Assembly: GCA_023424015.1 (NCBI GenBank)
Contig: JAFAEM010000047.1
Location: forward strand, 31,016-95,015
Direction of reading: 5' to 3'
Origin: Bacteroidota bacterium
GTDB lineage: Bacteria > Bacteroidota > Bacteroidia > Chitinophagales > Chitinophagaceae
DNA length: 64,000 nucleotides
Below are positions 33,193 through 40,611 of this stretch, piece by piece. The translations under genes were made by a program, and so were the position numbers. The notes under the pieces are model-generated. The model made no database searches. It saw only the letters and a program-made list of their open reading frames with translations, and was not told where the DNA came from. The stretch's first letter is position 1; each line of letters starts with the position of its first letter.

Positions 33193-33405
33193 ATGAAAAA
33201 AATGATTTGTTCAGCAGCTAAATACATCTACCTGGGTGATCGGTTCACTGATCCTGGAAACAGAGGACGCCAGTGCAACGCTGTCGAGCTGCTAAATGGC
33301 AAATGTATTCGCGGTAGAAATGGCAATATGCTGGTTGATATTAATGGGACAAAAACAGTGGTAGTAGCCCGGCTACTACGAAAAATAAAATACCTAGATA
33401 AATAA
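33193..33405 (+). CDS. Small phage protein with beta-barrel look
   Basis: 70 residues (KMICSAAKYIYLGDRFTDPG, QCNAVELLNGKCIRGRNGNM, VDINGTKTVVVARLLRKI). Several short strands suggest an SH3- or PilZ-like small barrel. Unrecognised. It is the last phage gene before the attC-like sites. Confidence 0.5.
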   Translation: MKKMICSAAKYIYLGDRFTDPGNRGRQCNAVELLNGKCIRGRNGNMLVDINGTKTVVVARLLRKIKYLDK

Positions 33406-33449
33406 AACCAAAAGCGGAAAAAGTCAGCAGCGACTGTCGTTCTAAGGTT

Positions 33450-33583
33450 GCACACAACGGTTCGTGGCTTGTAGCAGTAGGGGATTTATAGCACTACTGT
33501 TCAATTACCCACAAAAGCTGATTAGAAGTACACAGCTTAAAAGATGCACTTCTGCCCCTATTACTACAAACCCTTGTTAGCAG
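33450..33583 (+). repeat. attC-like recombination site 1
   Basis: Starts with R'' GCACACAAC (AAC at 33456-33458) and ends with R' GTTAGCAG (GTT at 33576-33578). Between them the arms 33466-33483 and 33555-33572 pair over 18 positions (15 Watson-Crick, 1 G-U, 2 mismatches) around a 71-nt variable terminal structure. This is the layout of integron attC sites. The GTTAGCAG start is complementary to CTGCTAAC at the far end of the next cassette. Confidence 0.65.
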
Positions 33584-33628
33584 AAGTGGCGGTTAATTTA
33601 CAAGGGTGTTAATTTAAAAATGTAAAAA

Positions 33629-33967
33629 ATGGATTTCATAACAGTAAAAGACGAAAACGGATTGGAACTTACCGTAACAACAAATCATCCAGAAGATTAT
33701 CAGCCAATAATGGGTGGTATGGATATTTCCCAAACTTGGGAGGAATATTTGGCTGATTATAAAGACGAGTATAAACCTCATTTTAGGTTAATAAAAAAAG
33801 CTATTGAAGAATTGGGGTGGGTTGGTGAAACAGCAGACAGAAAGGCAAATGATACTTGTTTTGTTTTTTCTGATAAAACTGCATTAGGTTTCAGTTGGCG
33901 TGCTTGGGGTGATTTAATGTCTGCAATAGTTGGAAAGAATGAGGGCTATATGGCTTATTATATGTAG
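33629..33967 (+). CDS. Cassette-borne small acidic protein
   Basis: 112 residues, acidic and Trp/Tyr-rich (ISQTWEEYLADYKDEYKPHF, IKKAIEELGWVGETADRK, LGFSWRAWGDLMSAIVGK). No family recognised. Codons are AT-rich in contrast to the phage genes on either side. The gene fills the space between attC-like site 1 and site 2, as expected for a one-gene integron cassette with the gene read in the usual direction toward its attC. Confidence 0.65.
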   Translation: MDFITVKDENGLELTVTTNHPEDYQPIMGGMDISQTWEEYLADYKDEYKPHFRLIKKAIEELGWVGETADRKANDTCFVFSDKTALGFSWRAWGDLMSAIVGKNEGYMAYYM

Positions 33968-33981
33968 GTCGGTAGCCATTT

Positions 33982-34117
33982 CTGCTAACGGGAGACTGCT
34001 TTATGCAGTACAGGGAATAGAATTACGTCACTCTAAAATATAAACAGATGTTGAGCAGCGAACAAAAGACCAATATAGCACTTCAGCCTGTATTGCATAA
34101 AGCAAGTGTTATGCGCC
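33982..34117 (+). repeat. attC-like recombination site 2
   Basis: R'' CTGCTAAC (33982-33989) and R' GTTATGCGCC (34108-34117). Arms 33996-34014 and 34087-34105 pair over 19 positions (17 Watson-Crick, 1 G-U, 1 mismatch), with a 72-nt variable terminal structure. R'' is complementary to the R' of site 1, so a circle cut at G/TT would rebuild a full site. Confidence 0.7.
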
Positions 34118-34383
34118 GCCTTTATTGGTGGTTTGCACGACACTTCATTTGTCCAACGATATTTAGTAACGGACATGAACCTGAACCCTTTTTGTATGAA
34201 GGTGATTTTTCTATTCATACGCATAGATGCAGCCGTTGCCGTGCGATTTTAGGAATGGGGAAATGGAAAGGTTTTAGAAACTGTCCACCGCCCAATTCTA
34301 CACCTGAACAGGTTAAACAATGGGAAGAATATTTTGATAATAACCTTGAACAAATTAGACGGTCTGTCACTAGTGGCGCATAA
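34111..34383 (+). CDS. Cassette-borne small protein with Cys motif
   Basis: 90 residues from ATG 34111, which directly follows the GTT of R' in attC-like site 2; the frame is open further back to 34048 but that part is the site itself. It contains HTHRCSRCRAILGMGKWKGF and FRNCPPP, a possible zinc-ribbon-like cluster, and a helical tail (EQVKQWEEYFDNNLEQIRR). AT-rich. Its TAA stop lies within the R'' sequence GGCGCATAAC (34375-34384). No function recognised. Confidence 0.55.
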   Translation: MRRLYWWFARHFICPTIFSNGHEPEPFLYEGDFSIHTHRCSRCRAILGMGKWKGFRNCPPPNSTPEQVKQWEEYFDNNLEQIRRSVTSGA

Positions 34384-34384
34384 C
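34375..34384 (+). repeat. R'' half of a third attC-like site
   Basis: GGCGCATAAC is a perfect 10-bp complement of GTTATGCGCC at 34108-34117, as the two ends of one cassette should be. No long pairing partner was found downstream, so the third site looks truncated or very short (a 9-bp helix TTGACGATA/TATTGTTAA at 34392-34419 is the only candidate). Confidence 0.5.
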
Positions 34385-34435
34385 GCTCCGATTGACGATA
34401 TCCTAAAACGTATTGTTAAACTCAAAAAATTAATC

Positions 34436-34807
34436 ATGGGACACAAAACAACAATCGATATCCGCTGCAATTTCTGTTCAGCGATCATTTCCACGCCTGG
34501 GCTTTGCAGTTCCTGCGAACTTGACGAGGAAGCAGAGAGAGAATACCCTGATGTATCAATTGACCCTTGCACCGGCCCGTTCGAGCAGGAAAAATTAAAC
34601 AGTATCCAGAAGAAATTAAGGGAGGCGTATATAAAAGGCGCCCTTCGTATGAAGCAAAAGGAAAAAGACGAAGAGATACAGGCGTATAGGGAGGCGTTGG
34701 AGAAGATAATGCAGCAAAAACTTGAACCGGGAGAAGCTGATTACAAATATGCGTTCAATCGCTGCTGGCACATTGCAAACGACCAACTTAACCAGTTTAA
34801 ACAATAG
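34436..34807 (+). CDS. Zinc-finger-like phage protein
   Basis: 123 residues from ATG 34436. The start has two Cys pairs, IRCNFCSAI and GLCSSCEL, forming a probable zinc ribbon, followed by a long helical part (LNSIQKKLREAYIKGALRMK, ALEKIMQQKLEPGEADYKYA) and HIANDQLNQFKQ. Earlier in-frame ATGs lie in the cassette and are rejected. Function unknown. Confidence 0.5.
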   Translation: MGHKTTIDIRCNFCSAIISTPGLCSSCELDEEAEREYPDVSIDPCTGPFEQEKLNSIQKKLREAYIKGALRMKQKEKDEEIQAYREALEKIMQQKLEPGEADYKYAFNRCWHIANDQLNQFKQ

Positions 34808-34810
34808 TAT

Positions 34811-35224
34811 ATGACAGTAGAACAGTTGATGCAGCCGAGATATAAGGTGATTGCTGAAGATACCAGCCAGAATTTTGAAATAGGCGACTTGCTAACCCCC
34901 TTCAAGGCTGTTGCTGGATTTGAAAACCATTGGGTAACAAATCATCATTTGAATAACAAGCGTCACATTATGATATACTCGCCTGAGAAATACCCCCACC
35001 TATTCCGCAAACTTCAATGGTGGGAGGAAAGAGACGAAAAGGATATGCCGGAGTATGTGAAAGACGAATACGGGGTTTATAAAGTAATGAATAATTGGTA
35101 TGAGTTAAATAGTGACGGGTGCTGTTCAGCGCATACGTTCAGAGATAATAAATTTTACGCCAAAGACGTACACCCCGCCACCGAGCAACAGTACAACGAT
35201 TACATTAACCAGCTTAAACCATGA
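34811..35224 (+). CDS. Uncharacterised small phage protein
   Basis: 137 residues. VEQLMQPRYKVIAEDTSQNF, IGDLLTPFKAVAG, SPEKYPHLFRKLQWWEERDE and DMPEYVKDEYGVYKVMN suggest a beta domain followed by a Trp/Tyr-rich region. This kind of protein recurs in Bacteroidota prophages, but I know no function. Overlaps the following gene by 4 bp. Confidence 0.5.
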   Translation: MTVEQLMQPRYKVIAEDTSQNFEIGDLLTPFKAVAGFENHWVTNHHLNNKRHIMIYSPEKYPHLFRKLQWWEERDEKDMPEYVKDEYGVYKVMNNWYELNSDGCCSAHTFRDNKFYAKDVHPATEQQYNDYINQLKP

Positions 35225-35571
35225 AACGAATCTACGATACTGAAAAAAAGTGCATGATGGCCATCGATGGCGAATATGAGCTAGAGCTGGGCGCATGCCA
35301 TAATACCATCACCGGCTGGAAGAAGTGGTACTTCAAAAAGAACTCGAAAATGTCAGCCGCCATCAGGCTTCGCTGTACTCACTCCGCGCCGGATCCGGAT
35401 CACTGGAAGTATTACCTCGAGCTGATCAGGGATGAGAAACTTGAACAGCAATACCGTATCTGCAATGAAGCCTATGATGTATTGAAGGGGCAAAAAGTTC
35501 CTGAATCATACCCTGGAGTTGAGTTCATTGAGTTGCATGAATTTAAACCAACCATAAAAACTGCGCCCTAA
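35221..35571 (+). CDS. Uncharacterised small phage protein
   Basis: 116 residues (KKCMMAIDGEYELELGACHN, ITGWKKWYFKKNSKMSAAIR, HWKYYLELIRDEKLEQQYRI). Mixed alpha/beta, basic in the middle. No family recognised. It is 110 bp upstream of the recombinase gene. Confidence 0.45.
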   Translation: MKRIYDTEKKCMMAIDGEYELELGACHNTITGWKKWYFKKNSKMSAAIRLRCTHSAPDPDHWKYYLELIRDEKLEQQYRICNEAYDVLKGQKVPESYPGVEFIELHEFKPTIKTAP

Positions 35572-35596
35572 AAACACCATATCACCCCTGTCTGTA

Positions 35597-35731
35597 GTGC
35601 CGGCCAAAAAAGAACTAACGCCGGAAGAGAAGCGCCTGGTACAATTTATCGCTAAACTTGTACTAGCAAAACTCACTGCAAATGAAAAAAGGAATACGAT
35701 ACCTACGGTACAGCTCCGACGGGCAAAGTAA
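35597..35731 (+). CDS. Small helical ORF overlapping the recombinase start
   Basis: 44 residues from GTG 35597, with a helix (ELTPEEKRLVQFIAKLVLAK) that looks like a real protein. It overlaps the recombinase start at 35682 by 50 bp in another frame. No ATG is available, so the start is uncertain. Possibly translated just ahead of the recombinase as a control on it. Confidence 0.35.
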   Translation: MPAKKELTPEEKRLVQFIAKLVLAKLTANEKRNTIPTVQLRRAK

Positions 35732-37202
35732 TAGCTCCATCGAGCGCCAGGATCTTTACACCCGGTCATGGTTCGATCGGAGTGATGTCGCGATCATTGA
35801 CACCTTCATCGATGAAGGCTACAGCGCACGCACTTTCGATCGGCCCGATTTTAAGAAGCTGCAGGAATTCATCGCGAAGAATCACCGTCATGTAGATTAC
35901 CTGGTAGTGGATCAGATGGATCGCTTCAGCCGCGATGCCGGCCAGGCGCTCACGATGATCAAGCAGCTGCAGAAGAAGTACGCCATCCAGATTGTGAGCG
36001 CCAATGATGGCCTCATCTATGATCACAATACACCCGGCAGCCTGCTTCGTACAGGGCTGCAGTTCCTGCTTGCAGAAGAAAATAATATCGACCGGCAGCA
36101 GAAGATCCGCGCCGGCATATACACAGCAAAAGCAAAGGAAGGCCGATACATCGGTCCTAAAGCTCCTTTCGGATATCGCAAGGAAGGCGTGGGCAAAGCA
36201 CGTGGCCTGGTGATTGATGTAGAACAGGCGCCTGTCATTCGCCACATATACGATCAGTACCTGGCCGGCACACCGCTGAACATCATCCACCAGCAAGCCC
36301 GGGAGCTGGGGTTCAAAGGATGCGGCAACTCTATCATGAGTAAGATACTGATGAATCCAATCTACGCCGGCCACCAGTACGTCGAGCCGCATAAGCATCT
36401 CCATGGTGGATTATTCAAGGCCATACATGAACCGATCATAGACATGCACACCTGGCAGCTGGTGCAGCAGCAGATCCGCCGCGGCAATGCGAAGAAGATC
36501 CTCGATGAAGATTTTCCCCTGCGGGGGTTCCTGAAGTGCCATTGCTCACTACCGGTCACCGGTGCCAAATCAAAAGGCAAAGCCGGTAAGTGGTATGGAT
36601 ATTACAAGTGCAAAAAAGCCGGCCACAATAATTTCAGCAGCAACCAGGCACACGCACAGATGGAGGAGATCCTCGATCTGCTAAGCCTGCCGGATTATAT
36701 CACAGAAGCCATCTGCACAGAGGTCCGCCAGCAGTATCGCGAACAGGCCCAGGTCAACGCACAGCTCGCTGATCAGCGCCGCAAACAGCTGGAGGCGCAG
36801 GAGAAGAAGCTCATTTCGCTGGAAGAAAAATGGATCAATGACCAGGTAAGTCACGAAACATACCAGCGCTGGTACACCGATATCACCAACAACAGGATTT
36901 CACTGAAGGCAGAAATTGAAGTGCTCACCCGCGATGTGGAAGAAGCCTGGATGATTCACGAAGCAGAGCTGGAGAAGCTCACGGATCTTCGCTACCTGTA
37001 TAATAGTATCACGATCCCCCAGCGACATGAATTGCTGGGGCAGGTGTTCGATAACGGCCTGTATTACCAGGATCGCATCTATCGAACACCCTACCTTATG
37101 CAAACCTTCACTCACAATGCACTAACTCTCAAGCATAAATCGCTACTCGTAATTGATGGATGGGACTATGAAAATGATCACAGTCCCCTCAAGTGGAGCT
37201 GA
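35682..37202 (+). CDS. Large serine recombinase (phage integrase)
   Basis: 506 residues, typical of large serine integrases, which exchange DNA via a Ser-linked intermediate. Catalytic Ser11 is in YLRYSSDGQ; QMDRFSRDAGQAL carries the conserved Arg and helix; the recombinase domain follows (GPKAPFGYRKEG, GNSIMSKILMNPIYAGHQYV). A zinc ribbon is at about residues 286-316 (LKCHCSLPVTG, YYKCKKAGH) and a coiled coil at about 370-410, as in attP/attB-discriminating integrases. Its last codons TGG AGC TGA are the antisense of the tmRNA 3' end, so the stop codon lies beyond the junction with the host. Confidence 0.92.
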   Translation: MKKGIRYLRYSSDGQSNSSIERQDLYTRSWFDRSDVAIIDTFIDEGYSARTFDRPDFKKLQEFIAKNHRHVDYLVVDQMDRFSRDAGQALTMIKQLQKKYAIQIVSANDGLIYDHNTPGSLLRTGLQFLLAEENNIDRQQKIRAGIYTAKAKEGRYIGPKAPFGYRKEGVGKARGLVIDVEQAPVIRHIYDQYLAGTPLNIIHQQARELGFKGCGNSIMSKILMNPIYAGHQYVEPHKHLHGGLFKAIHEPIIDMHTWQLVQQQIRRGNAKKILDEDFPLRGFLKCHCSLPVTGAKSKGKAGKWYGYYKCKKAGHNNFSSNQAHAQMEEILDLLSLPDYITEAICTEVRQQYREQAQVNAQLADQRRKQLEAQEKKLISLEEKWINDQVSHETYQRWYTDITNNRISLKAEIEVLTRDVEEAWMIHEAELEKLTDLRYLYNSITIPQRHELLGQVFDNGLYYQDRIYRTPYLMQTFTHNALTLKHKSLLVIDGWDYENDHSPLKWS

Positions 37203-37213
37203 GGGGATTCGAA
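37180..37213. repeat. Predicted prophage-host junction (att half-site) at ssrA
   Basis: The end of the integrase gene meets the 3' end of the tmRNA gene here. Eight-base arms CCCCTCA/TGAGGGG (37185-37191 and 37200-37206) form a symmetric hairpin with the tmRNA acceptor in its loop. The exact crossover dinucleotide cannot be named without the other attachment site, which is outside the window. Confidence 0.6.
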
Positions 37214-37575
37214 CCCCTGTCCAAACATATTCATCAAAAGCTTTCTACATGCTTATTTCATTATTGCTTGTCGGCATAGACCCGGAAATGAACAAACCAA
37301 GTCCCTGCTTAGCTGGGCCCGGACAAGTCCGGTCTTTTGCTGCAGTAACAGCTTCCTGCAACAGCATCCTGTTTTGTTTTTAAGTCGGCGGCGGGGCGTG
37401 GTAACAGAACAACCTGCCCGGCGGCCCTAATGACTACTTAATCACTGATTAGGCAGCCATGGCATACTGTGTATTGCCATTTAAAGTTTGAATCTTCAGA
37501 TTTAAGTGCTAATGATACAACGCACTGCATGCTTACACTTTCAAAGACCTATGCTGTCGAAACCGGAACAGCCCC
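37194..37575 (-). ncRNA. ssrA: tmRNA (ssrA)
   Basis: 382 nt. The 5' end GGGGCTGTTCC pairs with the 3' end CAGCTCC over 7 bp including the G3-U70 pair recognised by alanyl-tRNA synthetase; GGGGTTCGAATCCCC is the T arm and A the discriminator. The tag frame reads GNTQYAMAA then TAA (stop complement at 37449-37451), fitting Bacteroidota tags. It rescues stalled ribosomes and marks proteins for degradation. The 3' neighbour reads CTT rather than CCA, so the CCA must be added; this may be due to the prophage junction. Confidence 0.93.
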
Positions 37576-37587
37576 TTTTTGTAGTCG

Positions 37588-37607
37588 GGACCCGATAGCT
37601 ACCGGGT
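37588..37607. repeat. GACCCG...CGGGTC near-palindrome upstream of tmRNA
   Basis: A 20-nt near-perfect palindrome with centre TAGCTA, 13 bp upstream of the tmRNA 5' end. A shorter relative (ATAGCTACGGGA) occurs near 56340. Could be a dispersed short palindromic element or part of the ssrA control region. Confidence 0.35.
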
Positions 37608-37730
37608 CTGGAGTCGGTGAACTTTGCTTAAGAACTTCGACAACCTTCCCTATTATGCCTAATTCAACCCGTTACCGACCAAAAAGTTTATTTTCAAGAC
37701 TCAAATTAACAAGCATCTAACACTCTCCCC

Positions 37731-37779
37731 ACTCACGACTCACCACTCACGACTCACGACTCACGACTCACCACTAACC
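37731..37779. repeat. Heptamer tandem repeat (ACTCACS)n
   Basis: Seven head-to-tail 7-bp units, ACTCACG or ACTCACC, the last diverged to ACTAACC, ending on the rseP stop codon. A degraded relative (GACTACCGACTCCC) is seen near 61020. Confidence 0.7.
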
Positions 37780-39155
37780 TACCGTCCCCATCCAAACCAA
37801 TCATTCCCATTCGCGTACAACATCAGCAACAGCAACAAAATCATGCCAGCTACCTGCGCGTATTCCATGAATTTCTCATTAGGTTTACGACCGCTTACCA
37901 TCTCGTAGAGGGTGAACATCACATGGCCGCCATCCAGTGCCGGAATGGGTAAAAGATTCATAAAGGCGAGGATAATGGAAAGGAACGCAGTAATATTCCA
38001 AAACGCTTCCCAGCTCCATTCAGTCGGGAATACTGAACCGATGGCTTTGAAACCACCCAGCCCTTTATATCCACCGGTCTCAGGGTTTAATATCAGTTTA
38101 AACTGGTCGATATACCCGCTGAGTTTTTCTACAGACTTGGCAACGCCAGCGGGAAATGCCGGGAAAAAACCATACTTGGTATGTACCACCTGGTAAACAC
38201 CCAGGCTATCGTATTGCTCGTCACTCAATAGCGCCAGCTCCAGTCTTCCGTCTTCATTGACCTTACTTTTCAATTGCACTGTATCCGTGTTGCGCATCAC
38301 ATCCAGCACCACTTCTCCATTCTTATGCCTGCTCCCGATCGAGTTGATCTCATCAACAAACTGGACGGGTTCACCATTTATCGCGAGAATTCGGTCAAAA
38401 GCCTGGAGTCCGGCTTTTTTACCAAGTGAAGATGTATCCTTGTCCCGATAGGTCCCAACGATGGCTGGTAGCCGCTGTGCCATCAATATTCTTTTCTTAT
38501 CCTTACGGGTGATCACTTTATCGATCACATCAACCGGCAATGCCAGGTTCATGAGCTTTCCGTCTCTTTCCAGCAACACATCTTTGCCACCTATTAAAAC
38601 TTTCAACTGGACATCATCGAAATTCTTAATAGTGTCTCCGTTGATGGCGATGATCTTGTCACCATTCTGGAAACCGAACTTGTGCATCACTGAATCGATC
38701 ACCCAGATGCCATTCTTTACACTTGTATTGGGAACTTTTTTCTCACCCCATATCATCAACACAAATGCATAGATGATAAACGCTACCAGCACGTTCATGA
38801 TGATCCCTCCTAACATGATGATCAGTCTTTGCCAGGCTGGCTTACTTCTAAACTCCCACTCCTTCGGAGGTTGTTTCATGGCTTCCTTATCCATACTCTC
38901 GTCGATCATGCCGGATATTTTTACATAACCACCCAGGGGTAGCCAGCCGATACCATAAACGGTTTCGCCTACTTTCTTTTTCACCAGCGAAAACCAGGGA
39001 TCAAAGAAGAGAAAGAATTTCTCCACCCGACATCCAAACCATCTCGCAGTAATATAATGCCCGAATTCATGAAGCACGATCAGGATTGATAAAGCCAGCA
39101 ATAGTTGACCTACCTGCACACTTACCGCTGCCCAGTTGATTGCTAAAAAATACAT
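37779..39155 (-). CDS. rseP: RIP zinc metalloprotease RseP
   Basis: 458 residues, site-2 protease that cleaves membrane-embedded proteins such as anti-sigma factors. The zinc motif HEFGH is at residues 29-33 in the first membrane helix; two PDZ domains occupy about residues 130-340 (quoted: KFGFQNGDKIIAINGD and KKAGLQAFDRILAINGEP); the third ligand is in NLLPIPALDGGH near the C-terminus. Length is normal. Oriented with dxr and the GH3 gene, 226 bp apart from dxr. Envelope stress and isoprenoid genes are often neighbours. Confidence 0.92.
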   Translation of the reverse strand: MYFLAINWAAVSVQVGQLLLALSILIVLHEFGHYITARWFGCRVEKFFLFFDPWFSLVKKKVGETVYGIGWLPLGGYVKISGMIDESMDKEAMKQPPKEWEFRSKPAWQRLIIMLGGIIMNVLVAFIIYAFVLMIWGEKKVPNTSVKNGIWVIDSVMHKFGFQNGDKIIAINGDTIKNFDDVQLKVLIGGKDVLLERDGKLMNLALPVDVIDKVITRKDKKRILMAQRLPAIVGTYRDKDTSSLGKKAGLQAFDRILAINGEPVQFVDEINSIGSRHKNGEVVLDVMRNTDTVQLKSKVNEDGRLELALLSDEQYDSLGVYQVVHTKYGFFPAFPAGVAKSVEKLSGYIDQFKLILNPETGGYKGLGGFKAIGSVFPTEWSWEAFWNITAFLSIILAFMNLLPIPALDGGHVMFTLYEMVSGRKPNEKFMEYAQVAGMILLLLLMLYANGNDWFGWGR

Positions 39156-39381
39156 AGAGTAAAAACTTCAATTTTAAAGAACCGCAAATATCTGCTAAAT
39201 ATAAACGATTTTATTACCGCCGGCCATTTATTTGACTACCGGGAACCCTCCCGCCCGGGTCAGGAAAGATTGTTATTGATCTGACACATAATGTCTTGAT
39301 CTGTCCGACCACCTTGCCAGGGATTCAAAATGACAAACTCATTACCATATTTCAAGTTCGGGAAGATAGCTCTAAATTGAA

Positions 39382-40593
39382 TTATAATTTTATCAGGTCC
39401 GCCGCATAGTGCCGGGCCTCACCATCACTTTCATAATACTCTTCCAGTGTAGGTTTTTCCACAAACGAAACTTTCTGCATAGTCTTTTCGATCACATCGG
39501 TCATGTCGAGGAAATTAACCCGGTTGCGAAGAAATGCAAATACCGCGATCTCATTGGCAGCATTCATCACCGCGGGCAGGTTGCCTCCTTTGTTGAGCGC
39601 TTCTATGGCAAGACTAAGATTGCGAAATGTTCTAAGGTCGGGTTCTTCGAAAGTTAGCGTATTCACTTTCTTGAAATCATAACGGGGAAACTGGTTGGGA
39701 ATACGTTTTGGAAATGCCAGTGCGTACTGGATCGGCAGTTTCATATCCGGCAAACCCATCTGTGCCTTGATACTGCCATCTTCAAACTGCACCATACTGT
39801 GAATGATGCTTTGCGGATGAATGATCACCTGTATCTGCTCGGGTTGCAGGTTGAAAAGCCATTTTGCCTCGATCATCTCCAGGCCTTTGTTCATCAGTGT
39901 AGCCGAGTCGATAGAAACTTTCGCGCCCATATTCCAGTTGGGATGTTGCAGGGCATGTTCACGCTTTACATTGACCAGGTAGTTCGGCTTACGCCCGAGG
40001 AAAGGTCCGCCAGAAGCCGTTAAGATGATCTTTTCAATACGATTGCGGCCTTCACCCACCAGGCATTGAAATATGGCGGAATGTTCCGAATCCACGGGAA
40101 TGATCGGCACTCTTTTTTCGACCGCTTTCTGCATGATGATATCACCGGCAACTACAAGTGTTTCCTTATTAGCAAGCGCTACCGGTTTTCCAAGTTCGAT
40201 CGCTTTCAATGTTGGTCTCAGTCCTGCATAACCGACAATTGCGGCCAGCATCAGGTCATAGCAATCCACAGCTGCAGCTTCTTCCAGCGCTTTTTCTCCG
40301 GCAAAAACTTTTATATGTGTTGATGCCAGTGCATCCTTGACCTTAGTGATTTTTTTTTCATCGCCGATCACCACGATATTCGGATTGAAGCGAAGCGCCT
40401 GCTCAACCAGGAGTTCATCGTTATGATTGGCGGTAAGTATCTCCACAGAAAAAAGATCGGGGCTACCGGCGATCACTTCCAGCGCCTGGGTGCCGATGGA
40501 ACCCGTTGAACCAAATACGGCTATACGCCTTGCTGGTTTGTCAGGTGCAACCCGCTCACTACTCTTATTCTCTTGCTGTTTCATTGTGTACAT
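39382..40593 (-). CDS. dxr: 1-deoxy-D-xylulose 5-phosphate reductoisomerase
   Basis: 403 residues. Converts DXP to 2-C-methyl-D-erythritol 4-phosphate using NADPH, second step of the MEP isoprenoid pathway. NADPH loop VFGSTGSIGTQ near residue 27, ANKETLVVAG, metal/substrate site VDSEHSAIFQCL, SGGPFLGR, HPNWNMGAKVSIDSATLMNK and HPQSIIHSMVQFEDGS are all present. The N-terminus is 20 residues longer than in the core enzyme and Lys/Glu-rich; start could also be the internal Met4. Confidence 0.96.
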   Translation of the reverse strand: MYTMKQQENKSSERVAPDKPARRIAVFGSTGSIGTQALEVIAGSPDLFSVEILTANHNDELLVEQALRFNPNIVVIGDEKKITKVKDALASTHIKVFAGEKALEEAAAVDCYDLMLAAIVGYAGLRPTLKAIELGKPVALANKETLVVAGDIIMQKAVEKRVPIIPVDSEHSAIFQCLVGEGRNRIEKIILTASGGPFLGRKPNYLVNVKREHALQHPNWNMGAKVSIDSATLMNKGLEMIEAKWLFNLQPEQIQVIIHPQSIIHSMVQFEDGSIKAQMGLPDMKLPIQYALAFPKRIPNQFPRYDFKKVNTLTFEEPDLRTFRNLSLAIEALNKGGNLPAVMNAANEIAVFAFLRNRVNFLDMTDVIEKTMQKVSFVEKPTLEEYYESDGEARHYAADLIKL

Positions 40594-40611
40594 CTTACTT
40601 TATTTGCCGTC

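Noticed and set aside
33450..34117. Insertion sequence or terminators instead of attC
   Set aside because: There is no transposase or target duplication, and the complementary start/end words of each cassette are not explained by terminators.
37202..37575. Phage genes to the right of the recombinase
   Set aside because: This stretch folds as a complete tmRNA with tag and G-U acceptor pair, so it is host sequence.
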